Source of the DNA: Theropithecus gelada
Taxonomy: Eukaryota > Chordata > Mammalia > Primates > Cercopithecidae
Reading direction: 5' to 3'
Length of the DNA: 64,000 nt
Assembly (NCBI RefSeq): GCF_003255815.1
Contig: NC_037686.1
Span: 62,968,125-63,032,124, forward strand
The notes under the pieces were generated by a model. The model worked only from the letters and a program-made list of their open reading frames with translations, was not told the DNA's origin and did no database searches. Below are positions 48,710 through 61,203 of this stretch, piece after piece. Made by a program: the position numbers and the translations under genes. Positions within the stretch are counted from its first letter, which is position 1. Every line of letters begins with the position of its first letter.

Positions 48710-49365
48710 TGTGAGTTTTATTATTTAGCCAAATCTACACACAATTAAGACTGGTAATGCAAATACCAAAGGCTGGTGAGGATGTGGGGCACCTAGTACT
48801 TTTCCACTGCTGGTGGGAATGTAAATCAGCACAACCGCTTTGTAATACTGTTTGATAGCATCTACTAAAGCTAAACATAAATATCCTATATTCCAACAAT
48901 GACACATGTTCAAGAATGTTCTTAGCAGTCATTTATTCATAATAGTCCAAAACAGAAAACAAATCAAACATCTACAAATAGAATGGTAAATAAAAGTGTT
49001 GTATATTCTTAGACAGAATACCACATAGCAGTGAAAATGAACCAACTACTGCTTCATGCAACAATATGGACAAATCTCTCCAAGTTGAGCAAAAAGCCAA
49101 CATAATAATGCACTCTATTTATAAAGTTCAAAAACCAGCAAAAATAATGTTTGGCAATAGAAATTAAAATAGGATTACATTTTGGGGTGGTAGAAGGTAA
49201 TGAGAGAGCACAAAAAGGGGTTCTGGTCTGTTAGTAATATTCTATGTCAGATTTCTGTGTGACATAAATAAGTACGTTTACTTGGAAAAATTCAAGGGCT
49301 GTACCCTTATGACTTGTATGCTTTATGTACGACATATGTCAATAAAAACAATTTACTTTTTTAAA
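48710..49365 (+). mobile_element. Old L1M 3' end
   Basis: ggctggtgaggatgtggggc, actgctggtgggaatgtaaat, caatatggacaaatctctcc, gcatgtcaataaaaac-like end. This follows L1M ORF2 end and 3' UTR and continues the element at 47220-48325. Confidence 0.78.
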
Positions 49366-49954
49366 AAGTCTAAGGAGACATGAAAACCAAGCACAATGTA
49401 GGACCTTAACTTGTTATTGCATTATGAAAAAATATATACAAAAGATACTTGGAGATAACTGGAGAAACCACATCATGTTATAGAATTATTTGTAATCTTG
49501 TTAGATGTGATCATATTGTAGCAGTTATATAGAATAATGTCCTTAACCTAAGGATGTGCATGCTGGAATATATAGGAAGGGAGTGAATTTATGTCTGAAA
49601 CTTATTCCCAATTGGAGGGTGAGGGAGAACTAAATATAAATAAAAATACATATTAGGAGAGAGAAAGCAAAGAGACTCATATGTAAATAATTGATGACTC
49701 TAGGCTGAACGACATACAGGTATGCACTGTATAGTTCTTTCAACTTTCCTGTAAATTTGAACGATACCAAAATAAAAAATTGGTGGTAGGGAGATATACT
49801 TACTGAAATCTTCAAAGCACCATCATGAAGGAACCATGAAAGCCCAAGTTATGGGATTTAAATGCTAAATGAAAATTGTGAGAAATTGTAGATTTTGATT
49901 TCCCTTTCTGTAACATTTCATCCTTCAAGAAAATCAGAGAAATAAATCCTTTAC
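49366..49954. other. Intron below exon 6, possibly another old LINE 3' end
   Basis: 49560-49785 ends tctttcaactttcctgtaaat ... taccaaaataaaaaattgg, a pattern typical of old LINE or MaLR-age 3' ends. Family not certain. Confidence 0.4.
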
Positions 49955-50023
49955 CTTCTAAAAACTGAAACAGGCAAACTGAAGACTGACGGCAAAGAAG
50001 GTTTATTGGAAGGATTAACAGAC
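49955..50023 (-). CDS. RTTN: RTTN window exon 6 (69 bp)
   Basis: Acceptor gaaacag, G completing Trp, 22 codons (SVNPSNKPSL to PVSVFR), AG of a split Arg codon, donor gtaaag. This small exon encodes a Ser/Pro-rich linker between helical blocks rather than a helix. Against my memory of human (VNDSKTSSLPSPVFSLPVSVF) the first half is visibly diverged while SLPVSVFR is kept. That fits a loop under weak constraint. It is phase-neutral: 69 is a multiple of three. Confidence 0.9.
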
Positions 50024-50663
50024 CTGTTTCGTAAAAGAAAAACAAAAACAAAGAAGCAACTGAGTAGACCAAGTTTTGTCTAACAAATACAACTTACCTC
50101 ACTTCACTGACTGCAAATGAAAGCAAGCGCTGCAATTGAGTCTATCATTTAGTACAGTAACAACATGTTTGCTACTTCCTAGATGTGCTTATGAAGAGTA
50201 AATCATGTTTTAAAAAAAAATTCCACATAACAAATGATTCAGTGCATTGGTGGTAATGGCAGGTGGACTTTGTGTGTCTCCGCCCACGGATCCTGCTCAA
50301 GATCAGTACTAATCATATACTATTGTCCTAAACATCTTCCGAGTTTTTTAAAAAATAATGAAATACTAAGAAAAAAACATATAGTTGAAGGTACGTACTA
50401 AAAATGCATTAAAGACAAAAATTACTGCAGTAATTTTAAATTTCACACTTAGTAATGTTTAAAAATAAAATTTGAGATAGACTTTCTGAGCCAATAGGCT
50501 TTTGAATACTGTTTATTCAAATCAAAATTCATACCACATATGGGTGTAGCATGGACAGCATAAGCTTCATAAACCAGAAATTTCCACGCATTGCTGTAAG
50601 ATTGCATCAGATACCTGAGACAAACAGTTAAGAGTAAAAAACTTATAAATTATTTTATCTCAC
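50024..50663. other. Intron between RTTN exons 5 and 6 (640 bp)
   Basis: No repeat family recognised. AT-rich, with a small GC-richer patch near 50250-50300. Confidence 0.8.
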
Positions 50664-50760
50664 CACATATCCATTCTTGATACTTCATCAAATAATAGAA
50701 GACAAAATAGTGCTCCAACTTCAGTCACGACAGTACAATCTTCATGAAATATTAAGGAAA
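50664..50760 (-). CDS. RTTN: RTTN window exon 5 (97 bp)
   Basis: Acceptor ttatttag, then TT completing Val, then 31 codons (SLIFHEDC to EVSRMDM), then TG of a split Trp codon, then donor gtgaga. The Trp is completed by G in exon 6 (TG|G). The strongly hydrophobic GALFCLLLFDEV helix is characteristic of this rotatin region. Thr stands where I remember human Ser (EDCSVV). Length is not a multiple of three. Confidence 0.93.
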
Positions 50761-52889
50761 CTAAATAAAAAGAAGCACAACTTTATGAAATATTTGTATG
50801 TCTAGAAAGAACAAACTTCGAATTTAAAATATCTTAATTTGAAGAGAAAAGAAATGCAACATTAACCCAGATAAGGTGACACTAAAACACAGGCTTTCAT
50901 CTCAAACCTGTGGATGTACAAGAATCACCTGGAGGGCTTGTAAAAACAGTTTCTGATTGGATAGGTTTAGGGTGGAGCCTGTGAATATGAATTTCTAATA
51001 TGTTCTCAGAGGACGCAGACGCTACCAATCCAGGAGTGACACTTGTAGATACACTCACTAGACACTGTCTAGTTTTAGGTAGAGAAATGAACTGATACAG
51101 CCTCTAAAAGGTTATGCCGAGTCATGTAATTTTAGCTAAAGTTTCCTCACCGAGAGATCTTAATTTACAACTTTTGCCCTTTACTACAAACATGTGATCA
51201 TAGAACTTGGATTTGACTTTAATATGTTATCCTTGGGCTGTGTCGTTGTTTTGGTTCCTGTTAATTATGACAAGATGATGGAAAAGGGAAGTGCTCTGAA
51301 CGGATAGACTTAACACTAGCTCTACTACTTACTACTTAGCTAAGTGCCCTGGTCCGATTCTTTATCATTAAGTATAAGTTCCCACTTCTATAATGATCCC
51401 AATGCTACAATTTCTCAATGCTTGAAACCTATGAAATTCTAAACAAAGAAGGATGATGTTATCTCACAGGAATAACAACATAATACACAGTTAGCAAATT
51501 CAGGGAAGCAGCAATAAGAAATAAGTTTTGAAAGAAGATATTTTTGAAAAGAAAATCATCCTTATGTAATTGACATGATTAAAAATAGGAAAAAAAAGTA
51601 AAGAAACAGAGAACATGTAAAAATTAACTTATAATAAAATAGACATTTCACATCAGTGATAAAGAGAATGAACCATAATATTTCCAAATAAATAAGAAAT
51701 TACAGCAATGTCTTTGCCTGATTTAAAATTTAATTTTTTTAAACAACACTTGAAACACAGGAAAAGTGTTTTCAATCTGAAACTAGAGAAAGTCCTACTT
51801 GAAGAGCATGATGAAAAATTGCCCAACTGCCATAACAGAAAAGCTCTATATATTTCCATAAAATATTTAAGTTTAAGGTTAAAAATAATAAATTTAAAGG
51901 ACAGAAAAGTTGAAAGAAAATATTAATCACGTAAAATCAAGCATAAGGATTGTGTCTATCTTATAATTAAAACACCCTACAAGTCACTAAAAGGAAATTA
52001 AATACAACACAAAAATAGGTAATCCATAGATTATGAAATTTGAATATAAAATATATGAAAAGATAACTTCACTAAAACTAAGAAAATAAAACAATTATAT
52101 ATTTTTACCTGTAAGATTAAAAACTTTTAATGAGACATATTCAGTGTTAGCAAAGTTGTAATGAAAATAAGCATTTTTAAACACCTTTGGTGAGAGTGAT
52201 TTGGAAAGGAACTTAACCATTAACTTATAAAATCTCTTTGACGTAGGAATTGCAACACAGAATGCACAAAGATGATCACACAACATGATTACTGTCATGG
52301 TGAAAAATCTAAAACAAATACCCAGTAACACAGCAAACTGAAATTCTGAAACACCAATGCAGTTGTTCTTAGGGTTTTTTAAAGAATGTATACTCACATA
52401 AAATAACATGGAAGGACATTCAAGTTACATTTCCAGTTGAAAAAAGGAAGCAACACAATACTGTAATATATAGAATGAAAACTACATGTGTGTGTAGAAA
52501 AAATCATTCGGAATAATACATTCCTAATCATAACTAGAACAGTCTTTTTTGGGGAAATTGAGAAAGAGAAGAAAATGTAAACTTTTAGAATTTGTATAGT
52601 TCTATATTGCCTGAATTTTTACAGAGTATGTATAGGTCTGTGATTATTTAAAACAAAAACAAAGGTAAGGAAGTTTAGATTCTCTCTCAGTAGCAAAGTA
52701 AATAACCCAATAACCATTTTTTGGTTATAACCTTGGCCAAGCTGCTAAATCTCTCTAGACCTCACACTGAGATGGTATAGTAAATGATTTCTAAGTTAAT
52801 TTCTAACCCTGAAACACAGTATAGAATTCTGTCATAACATAAAGTTTATAATCAAAGCAGTGTTATCTGAGAAGTTATTTATTCTACTC
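50761..52889. other. Intron above exon 5, faint MIR-like sequence only
   Basis: 51285-51440 and 52690-52860 loosely follow the MIR direction (ttggccaagctgctaaatctc). 52100-52500 has LINE-like phrases. None is strong enough to name. No exon. Confidence 0.4.
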
Positions 52890-53420
52890 CTTTGATCCAC
52901 TATCCATGCTACAGAAATAATCTTCCTAAAACACACTCCCCTGTTTAACCACCTTAAACGGCTCCTCACTGCTGTTTAATAAGACCTCCCAGGCCCTGCA
53001 CGAACTGCCCTCCCTGTCTCATTCCATCATTTCCCCTTCACTCCACATTCCCCAAATCCAGCCAGCTCCATCTCAAACACATCAGTCTCTCATACACATA
53101 ACCATGGCTCCCTCTATCTAGAAGTCAGTCTTGCCTACTTGAACTCCTACTCATTTCTGAAATTCCATCTTAGATGCCACATTCCCTAGAAACAATCTCT
53201 GATACTTATCACCAACCAATCTGGCCAGCACGTCCTCTGGCACCAGGAATCCCCAACTCTAAGTATTATTGTGGTGTACTGCATATTTACTTGTCAACAT
53301 CTCCAACTCTACTGTAAGCGCCAAGAGGGTCATTTACCATGCTCAGCAATATAACCCAAGGGCCTAGCACTGCACCTAGCACAAAGCATGTACTTCATAA
53401 ACGTTTGCTGAGAAATGGGT
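52890..53420 (+). repeat. L2 (LINE2) 3' end
   Basis: A C-rich stretch: agacctcccaggccctgcacg, cacattccccaaatccagcc, taagcgccaagagggtcattt, ctagcactgcacctagcacaa, gtacttcataaacgtttgctg. Clear LINE2 3' region, about 500 bases kept. Confidence 0.88.
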
Positions 53421-53458
53421 TTTCTTGGTTAAGCAGCAGGTTAAAAATCCATTTTTCG

Positions 53459-53757
53459 GCCAGGCATGGTGGCTCATGCCTGTAACTCCAGCACTTTGGG
53501 AGGCAAAGGTAGGTGGATCACATGAGGTCAAGAGTTTGAGACCAGCCTGGCCAACATGGAGAAACCTAGCCTCTACTAAAAATTCAAAAATTACCCAGGT
53601 ATGGTGGCAAGCACCTGTAATCCCAGCTACTCGGGAGGCTGAGGCAGGAGAAATGCTTGAACCCGGGAGGCAGAGGTTGCAGTGAGCCAAGATCGTGCCA
53701 CTACGCTCCAGCCTGGGCAACAAGAGTGAAACTCTGTCTCAATAAATAAATAAATAA
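53459..53757 (+). mobile_element. AluS
   Basis: Dimer from ggccaggcatggtggctcatg to gggcaacaagagtgaaactc and an (AAAT)n tail. Antisense to RTTN, about 1.3 kb below exon 4. Confidence 0.92.
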
Positions 53758-55026
53758 GTAAAATTTTTCCTGAAACTAAATCCATTAATGGGGGATACTA
53801 TATTCATTCTCAGACTCATTGAAAGTAATTTCCACAAACAGCAATGAAATAGAAAAACTGAAATACTGAAAAGGGTATAGATTATATTGCCTTGGAACAT
53901 GCTTTTGAATCCAGTAGGTGTTCATAATAAGCTCCATGCTTGAATAATTTAAATGAAAATTATAAATGAAAAGGTAAACTAGGAACTACATTCAAATGAA
54001 TGAAGTTAATAAGACAATTATTAACAGGATTAAAGAAAACTAAAAATCTATAACTGCTGCTCTTTCAGATGATCAGTCTATACAACAATCCTATAAAAAC
54101 GTTATAGTCTACTCAAAATGTTATGAGCCTAAACACACTGAATCCGTTTAGAGCTTTACCTGGTTTTACTGCTGCTACTTCAATAAACTGCATCTTACTT
54201 GGCAAGCAGAAGTCAACAGGAGGAAAAAATGCTAAAATAAAAGGACTATATTGCAATAACATATTTTGAACATAAATCTCGCTTATCTCCTATATGCCTG
54301 ATAACAGACAAGATGAAGCACATTCAGATGCTCAGCCTACATGACTCCTGTAGAATATTAAAAAGCAGTGGCCTAAATCTCTAAGAAAGAAAATAGTACA
54401 AAATGTTACCAAAGTCTCCATTGAGGAAAAAAAAACAAAGAAGACAGGCAGGACAAAACAACACGAAATGTGTTCATCTAACACCTTACTAAATTAGAAT
54501 CAAATTAAAATGGGTTTTTAAAACCACACTTTGTAGAATGTAATAAATTTAGGCTCAGAGTCATTTAGGATGGTCTAGTTTCTGCCCACACAGGTTGAGT
54601 CTATACTCTTAACATCTGTCAAATGAAATAATCAGACAAAATGTACCAAGATCCAAAGGTACAAGCAAAACAAGAAAGACGAAAGAGATATTGGAAAAAA
54701 GATAGTAATAACAGCAACTGCAACTTTCTCAGTTTATAGGTAATAGTTTACTGTCTGAGCACCAGATGACATCTACATCAAGGTACAAAGAACAATCAGA
54801 GGTTTCACCCTTTCTCAGCTCTAGGCTCCACTCAGTAACAGGATTATAAAGCAATTTCCACAGAAATATTAAACATTTTCCACTGTGATTAGTTTTTAGT
54901 AGTGTGTTCAGTAATAAATGCTGATGTTCTAAGAGTAAAATAAAAAGTAAATGTGACTTACAATTAAAGAAGAAACACTTAAAACTTAAGAACAATCTAA
55001 TTATTAGCAGATTTTCTTTTATTTAC
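53758..55026. other. Intron below exon 4, no recognised element
   Basis: AT-rich intron. No repeat named. Frames here carry nothing recognisable. Confidence 0.5.
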
Positions 55027-55144
55027 CTCTGAATAACAGGGTCAAAAGAGAAGGCTGTTGTGAGAGGGAAACACGCATGACTGGATCGCCACATAAAACC
55101 TTCCTCAAGAGTGTGAGGCATGGTTGTACCAAACATTCTACAAC
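55027..55144 (-). CDS. RTTN: RTTN window exon 4 (118 bp)
   Basis: Acceptor ctggcccag, then 39 codons (VVECLVQPCLTLLRKVLCGD to LLTLLFR) plus one G, then donor gtaaat. The Val codon G|TT is completed by exon 5. Content such as CGDPVMRVSLSQQ identifies rotatin. The sequence is Leu/Val rich with two predicted helices, in keeping with a helical-repeat scaffold. Pro replaces the Ser I remember in human QQSSLL. Confidence 0.94.
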
Positions 55145-56837
<1,693 letters not shown>

Positions 56838-57210
56838 ACACTATGGAATACTATGTAGTCATAAAAAAGGATGAGTTCATGTCCTTTGCAGGCACATGGA
56901 TGAAGCTGGAAACCATCATTCTCCGCAAACTATCACGAAGACAGAAAACCAAACACCACATGTTCTCACTCATAGGTGGGAATTGAACAATGAAATCACT
57001 TGGACACAGGGCAGGGAACATCACACTCCCGGGCCTGTCTCGGGGATGGGGGCTGGGGGAAGGATAGCATTAGGAGAAAAACCTAATGTAAATGATGAGT
57101 TGATGAGTGCAGCAAACCAACATGGCACATGTATACCAATGTATCAAACCTGTACATTGTGCACATGTACCCTAGAACTGAAAGTATAATTTAAAAAATA
57201 AAAAAAAACC
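56838..57210 (+). mobile_element. L1PA 3' end, strongly 5'-truncated
   Basis: actatggaatactatgtagtc, gagttcatgtcctttgcagg, catgttctcactcataggtgg, aaaccaacatggcacatgtat, gcacatgtaccctagaactg and an A-rich end. Low divergence points to a primate-age L1PA copy. No protein left. Confidence 0.92.
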
Positions 57211-57426
57211 TTTAAAGAAAAGGCATAGCTACAGTGTATTATTTTTATTTTACCTACCACAAAAGTATTATTTAATTAAATTCCCTAAGCAAGATGGTAC
57301 AAATCAAAAATACGACGCATGCACTCAGTAAACTGAGGAAGGAACATGCACTTCACTATTGGAAATATACTAATATTTTAGAAAGAAGATAATTCTATCG
57401 AATGGCATTTTACAGGTCAAATAATA

Positions 57427-57640
57427 AGGGGTTAGCAAACTTTTTCTATAAAGAACCAGGTAGTAAGCATGTTGTTAGGTTTTGTTAGACAGACACATAT
57501 GGTCTCTTGCACATTCTTTGGTTTTGGTTTGGTTTTGTTAACAACTCTAAAGATGCAAAAACCATTCTTGAGGGCTGTCAAAAAAAAAAAAAGGCCACAG
57601 GCTGGGTCTGGCCCATAAACCATAGTTGCCAACTCCTGCC
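57427..57640 (+). mobile_element. Non-autonomous hAT (MER-class) DNA transposon remnant
   Basis: Ends are inverted repeats of one another: aggggttagcaaactttttc on the left and gttgccaactcctg on the right. The interior matches the common pattern gttagcaaactttttctataaa ... ggctgggtctggcccataaac. An A12 run has grown in the middle. No transposase. Confidence 0.75.
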
Positions 57641-57697
57641 AGTACCACACAGCAATCTAAAATTCTATTATCAGCAGTACAGCAATCATTTTCCTTA

Positions 57698-57808
<111 letters not shown>

Positions 57809-57817
57809 CTACAAACC

Positions 57818-57836
57818 AAAAAAAAAAAAAAAAAAA
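57818..57836. repeat. A19 homopolymer (T19 on the gene strand) by exon 2 acceptor
   Basis: Ends nine bases before exon 2 on the transcript strand and forms most of its polypyrimidine tract. Confidence 0.95.
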
Positions 57837-57959
57837 CCCAAAATTACATTTTTCTGCTTCCAATTCTCCAATAAGATTTTACAGTTTGTGCCCTATGAAC
57901 AAAAGCTCAAAAAATCAACTTATTTAAATAACCAATGTATTTACATGTAAATTCACACA

Positions 57960-59205
57960 ATGCTGGGTTGAGTAAGTAGTTCTGTATTCAGATCTTCGAG
58001 GAATTGCCACACTGCTTTTCACAATGGTTGAACTAATTTACACTCTCATCAACAGTGTGTAAGTATTCCCTTTTCTCCATAACCTCACCAGTATCTGCTA
58101 ATTTTTTACTTTTAATAATAGCCATTCTGGCCGGGCGCGATGACTCATGTCTACAATCCCAGCACTCTGGGAAGCTGAGCTGGGCAGATCATCTGAGGTC
58201 AGGAGTTCGAGACAAGCTTGGCTAACATGGTGAAACCCCATCTCCACTAAAAATACAAAAGGCCAACACGGTGAAACTCCGTCTCTACTAAAAATACAAA
58301 AATTAGCTGGGCATGGTGGTACACACCTGTAATCCCAGCTACTCGGGAGGCTGAGACAGGAGAATCGTTTGAACCCAGGAGGTGGAGGTGGCAGTGATCC
58401 AAGATCGCACCACTGCACTCCAGCCTGGGCAACAAGAGCGAAACTCCGTCTCACAAAAAAAAAAAAAAAAAATAGCCATTCTGACTGGTGTGAGATGGTC
58501 CATCATAGCAGCTTTGACTTGCATTTCTCTAATGATCAGTGATATTGAGCTCTTTTCCATATGCCTTTTGGCCACAGGTATGTCTTCTTCTGAAAAATGT
58601 CTGTTCTGTCCTTTATCCACTTTTTAATGGAATTGTTTGCTTTTTTCTTGTAAATTTGTTTAAGTTCCTTATGGATGTTGGATACCCAAAGAAATACAAA
58701 TCATTCTACCATAAAGACGCATGCATGTGTATGTTCACTGCAGCACTATTCACAATAGCAAACACACAGAATCAACCTACATGCCCATCAATGGCAGATT
58801 GGGTAAAGAAAATGTGGTACATATATACCATAGAGTACTATGCAACCTTAAAAAAGAAGGAGATCATGTCTTTTGAGGGAACATGGATGAAGCCGGAGGC
58901 CACTATCCTTAGCAAAAAAAACACAAGAACATAAAACCAAATACTGCATGTTCTCATTTATATGCGGGAACTAAATAATGAAAACACAAGGACACAAAGA
59001 GGGGAACAACGGAGACTGGGGCCTACCTAAGGATGGCGGGTAGGAGGTGGGAGAGGATCTGAAAAATAACTATTGGGTACTAGGCTTAGTACCAGGGTGA
59101 TGAAATAATCTGTACAACAAACCCCATGACACGAGTTTACCTATATAACAAAACTGCACATGTACCCCGAACCTGAAATAAAAGTTTAAAATAAATACAT
59201 AAATA
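57960..59205 (+). mobile_element. L1 with inverted 5' part (twin priming), split by an Alu
   Basis: 57960-58129 and 58484-58679 are ORF2 sequence in reverse orientation (gtgtgagatggtccatcatag, ccttttggccacaggtatg). From 58680 the sequence turns to forward L1: gatacccaaagaaatacaaat, tcactgcagcactattcac, and the 3' UTR to gcacatgtaccccgaacctg and an A-rich tail. The two parts are nearly adjacent in L1 coordinates, as expected for twin priming. Frames such as 58539-58934 cross the join and are meaningless. Confidence 0.85.
58130..58470 (+). mobile_element. Alu with a 41-bp internal duplication, nested in the L1
   Basis: Alu from ggccgggcgcgatgactcatg to gcgaaactccgtctcac and an A18 tail. The target duplication aatagccattctg at 58117-58129 and 58471-58483 is perfect. 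58220-58260 and 58261-58301 are two copies of the same 41-base Alu segment, about 5 bases different. Confidence 0.93.
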
Positions 59206-59286
59206 AATAAAATTTGCAACAATGATGCAGTAGGTCAGGAAGGAACCTAAGATCTAAAATAAAGAGTCATCGTGTTAAACAAGTTT

Positions 59287-59571
59287 TCTTTTTTTTTTGG
59301 AGACAGGGTCTCACTCTGGTCACCCAGGCTGGAGTGAAGTGGTGCAATCTCAGCTAACTGCAGCCTCGACTTCCTGGGCTCAAGTGATTCTCCTACCTCA
59401 GCCTCCCAAGTTGCTGGGACTACAGGCATGGACCACCAAACCCAGCTAATTTTTTTGTATTTTTAGTAGAGACAGGGTTTCACCATATCACCTAGGCTGG
59501 GCTCAAGTGGTCCACCCATCTCAGCCTCCCATGGTGCTGGGATTACAGGCATGAGCCACTGTGCCCAGCCC
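59287..59571 (-). mobile_element. Alu (J/S class), reverse orientation
   Basis: T run, gagacagggtctcactctgg, ctgcagcctcgacttcctgg, agtagagacagggtttcacc, and gagccactgtgcccagcc. Diverged. Sense relative to RTTN. Confidence 0.9.
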
Positions 59572-60449
59572 CTCTCTTCTTAACATACATTTTTGCTAGG
59601 AAGTTACTCATAACCCAATAATCCATTAGCAACCTTATAAAGGTAACAGAAAACATCCATGTTCCCTAACATCTTTATAGGTAGTACCAGGCTAACCTGA
59701 GAAAAGCAACCCAGACCTGTGACTCAAGATTTCTCTGTTGCTCCCAGAAGCCACTAGCTGGTATTCCCATGGACCTCTCCATTCTTTCCCTTAGAAGACC
59801 CCAGAGCGAACAGCACTCTGGGATTTGCTGTCCAGCACCCCTTCAAAGCTACCCCAGACAAGTCCCTTACTGTCACTTCATGCTAGAACAGAGTCTGAGG
59901 TGGCAAAACCAGCATCAGGAAAAAGGGACAAGAAAGTAACAAAGATGAAGCTCCTTTCTCCCACTCACTGCTATCTTCCAGTCCTAACATGGATTCACAG
60001 AAGACGTGTTAGAAAGGCCCCTCCCCGCCTTTCTCCACACATCAGGACACAGGAGTGACTACCAATGGCTTGGTACTCAGGGAAGTCCCAATTAGACCTG
60101 GTATGTGGCCAGTGGAAGACTCTCCAATCCTCCCGCCAGCACTGTCATACAGCCCTGAACATTCAGTTTAGAGGAACATAATGTGTTTCTCCATTAAAAA
60201 GCAAACAAACAAACAAACCTACTGTATTACAAGTGGCTCTACCATACTACTACAGGACTTGGCGAGTTAGTCTAAAATAAAACAGACAGATTGCAAACTT
60301 GAAGTGAAATGAGAAAGTACAAAACACAGGAATGAATCTATGAAAACAGTGGACTAGTGGACAGCTTTCTTTATAGAATTCTGCATCAGTCCAGCATGCT
60401 ATAGGTACAGTCCTAGCTAAAGACAGGGAAATGTATTTACAGCCTCTGC
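59572..60449. other. Intron, no recognised element
   Basis: A GC-richer stretch (59690-60130) with a 77-codon frame on the plus strand that I do not recognise. It is not RTTN sequence in either direction. An (AAAC)n run lies near 60199-60216. Confidence 0.5.
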
Positions 60450-60860
60450 CCATCGTTCCCCTTCCCACCTGAGCTCCACCTCCTGTCAGATCAGTGGCGG
60501 CATTCGATTCTCATAGGAGTGCAAACCGTATTGTGAACTAGGTGTGTGAGGGATCTCGGTTGTCTGCTCCTTACGAGAATCTAACTAACGTCTGATGACC
60601 TGTCACTGTCTCCCATCACCCCCACATGGGACTGTCTAGTTGCAGGAAAACAAGTTCAGAGCTCCCACTGATTCTACATTATGGTGAGCTATACAATTAT
60701 TTCATTGTATATTACAATGTAACAATAATAGAAATAAAGTACACAATAAATATAACGCATTTGAATCATCCCAAAACAACACTCCTGCCCCGATCCATGG
60801 AAAGACTGTCCTGTGAAACTGGTCCCTACTGCCAAAAAGGTTGGGACCACTGCAATGAAT
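60450..60860 (-). mobile_element. MER1-like hAT (Charlie) DNA transposon, truncated
   Basis: The right end reads ctactgccaaaaaggttgggaccactg, the reversed start of a MER1-type element. The left part has cctgagctccacctcctgtcag, tgattctcataggagtgcaaa-like text and gagggatctcggttgtctgc. The other terminal repeat is missing. Family name given from memory. Confidence 0.65.
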
Positions 60861-61031
60861 CAACATATCCAGAAGCCAGATACAGCCAGAACACAATTTC
60901 CAATCAGCCCTGAATCCCCACACTTCTCTCCCTCCCCAGGACATACACAAACTGAAGAATGTCACATAAAATACAAGATATAAAAATGTACCAAATTACC
61001 ACCCAGTAAGAAACTCAAAATTTATAGTCAC
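60861..61031. other. Intron directly below exon 1, nothing recognised
   Basis: Short intronic stretch between the transposon remnant and the exon 1 donor. Confidence 0.6.
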
Positions 61032-61203
61032 CTTAATAACCAGTTCTCTTCTGTCATCCAGTTTGAGTTCGATAGGTTTCTTCACAATGAATAAATTCGT
61101 AACTCTGGAGAGAACTCTGGCGTCTATCAGAGGACGCTTTGTGTCAGCCCCTTCTTCACTGGTAAGATGGAACGCTAAAAGCTTTAACGCTTGTGAGCGG
61201 ACC
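61032..61203 (-). CDS. RTTN: RTTN window exon 1 (172 bp)
   Basis: The minus strand reads acceptor ttcttag, then one base completing a codon, then 57 codons from VRSQALKLLAF to RRELVIK, then donor gtgact. It ends on a codon boundary. The middle contains ADTKRPLIDARVLSRV and KKPIELKLDD, which I recognise as rotatin. It encodes helical-repeat sequence with no catalytic motif. From memory the human protein has a few differences here (for example D for N in RVTNLF). The preceding exon was not found up to position 64000, so the upstream intron is longer than 2.8 kb. This is the most 5' coding block visible. Confidence 0.95.

Noticed and set aside
53376..53723. 115-codon frame and similar Alu-derived frames (20123-20476, 58098-58454, 13962-14162)
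   Set aside because: Translations of Alu sequence with the usual Alu-encoded peptide pattern; no splice or start context.
59825..60058. 77-codon frame on the plus strand
   Set aside because: GC-richer intron; no known protein pattern and no promoter or splice evidence.
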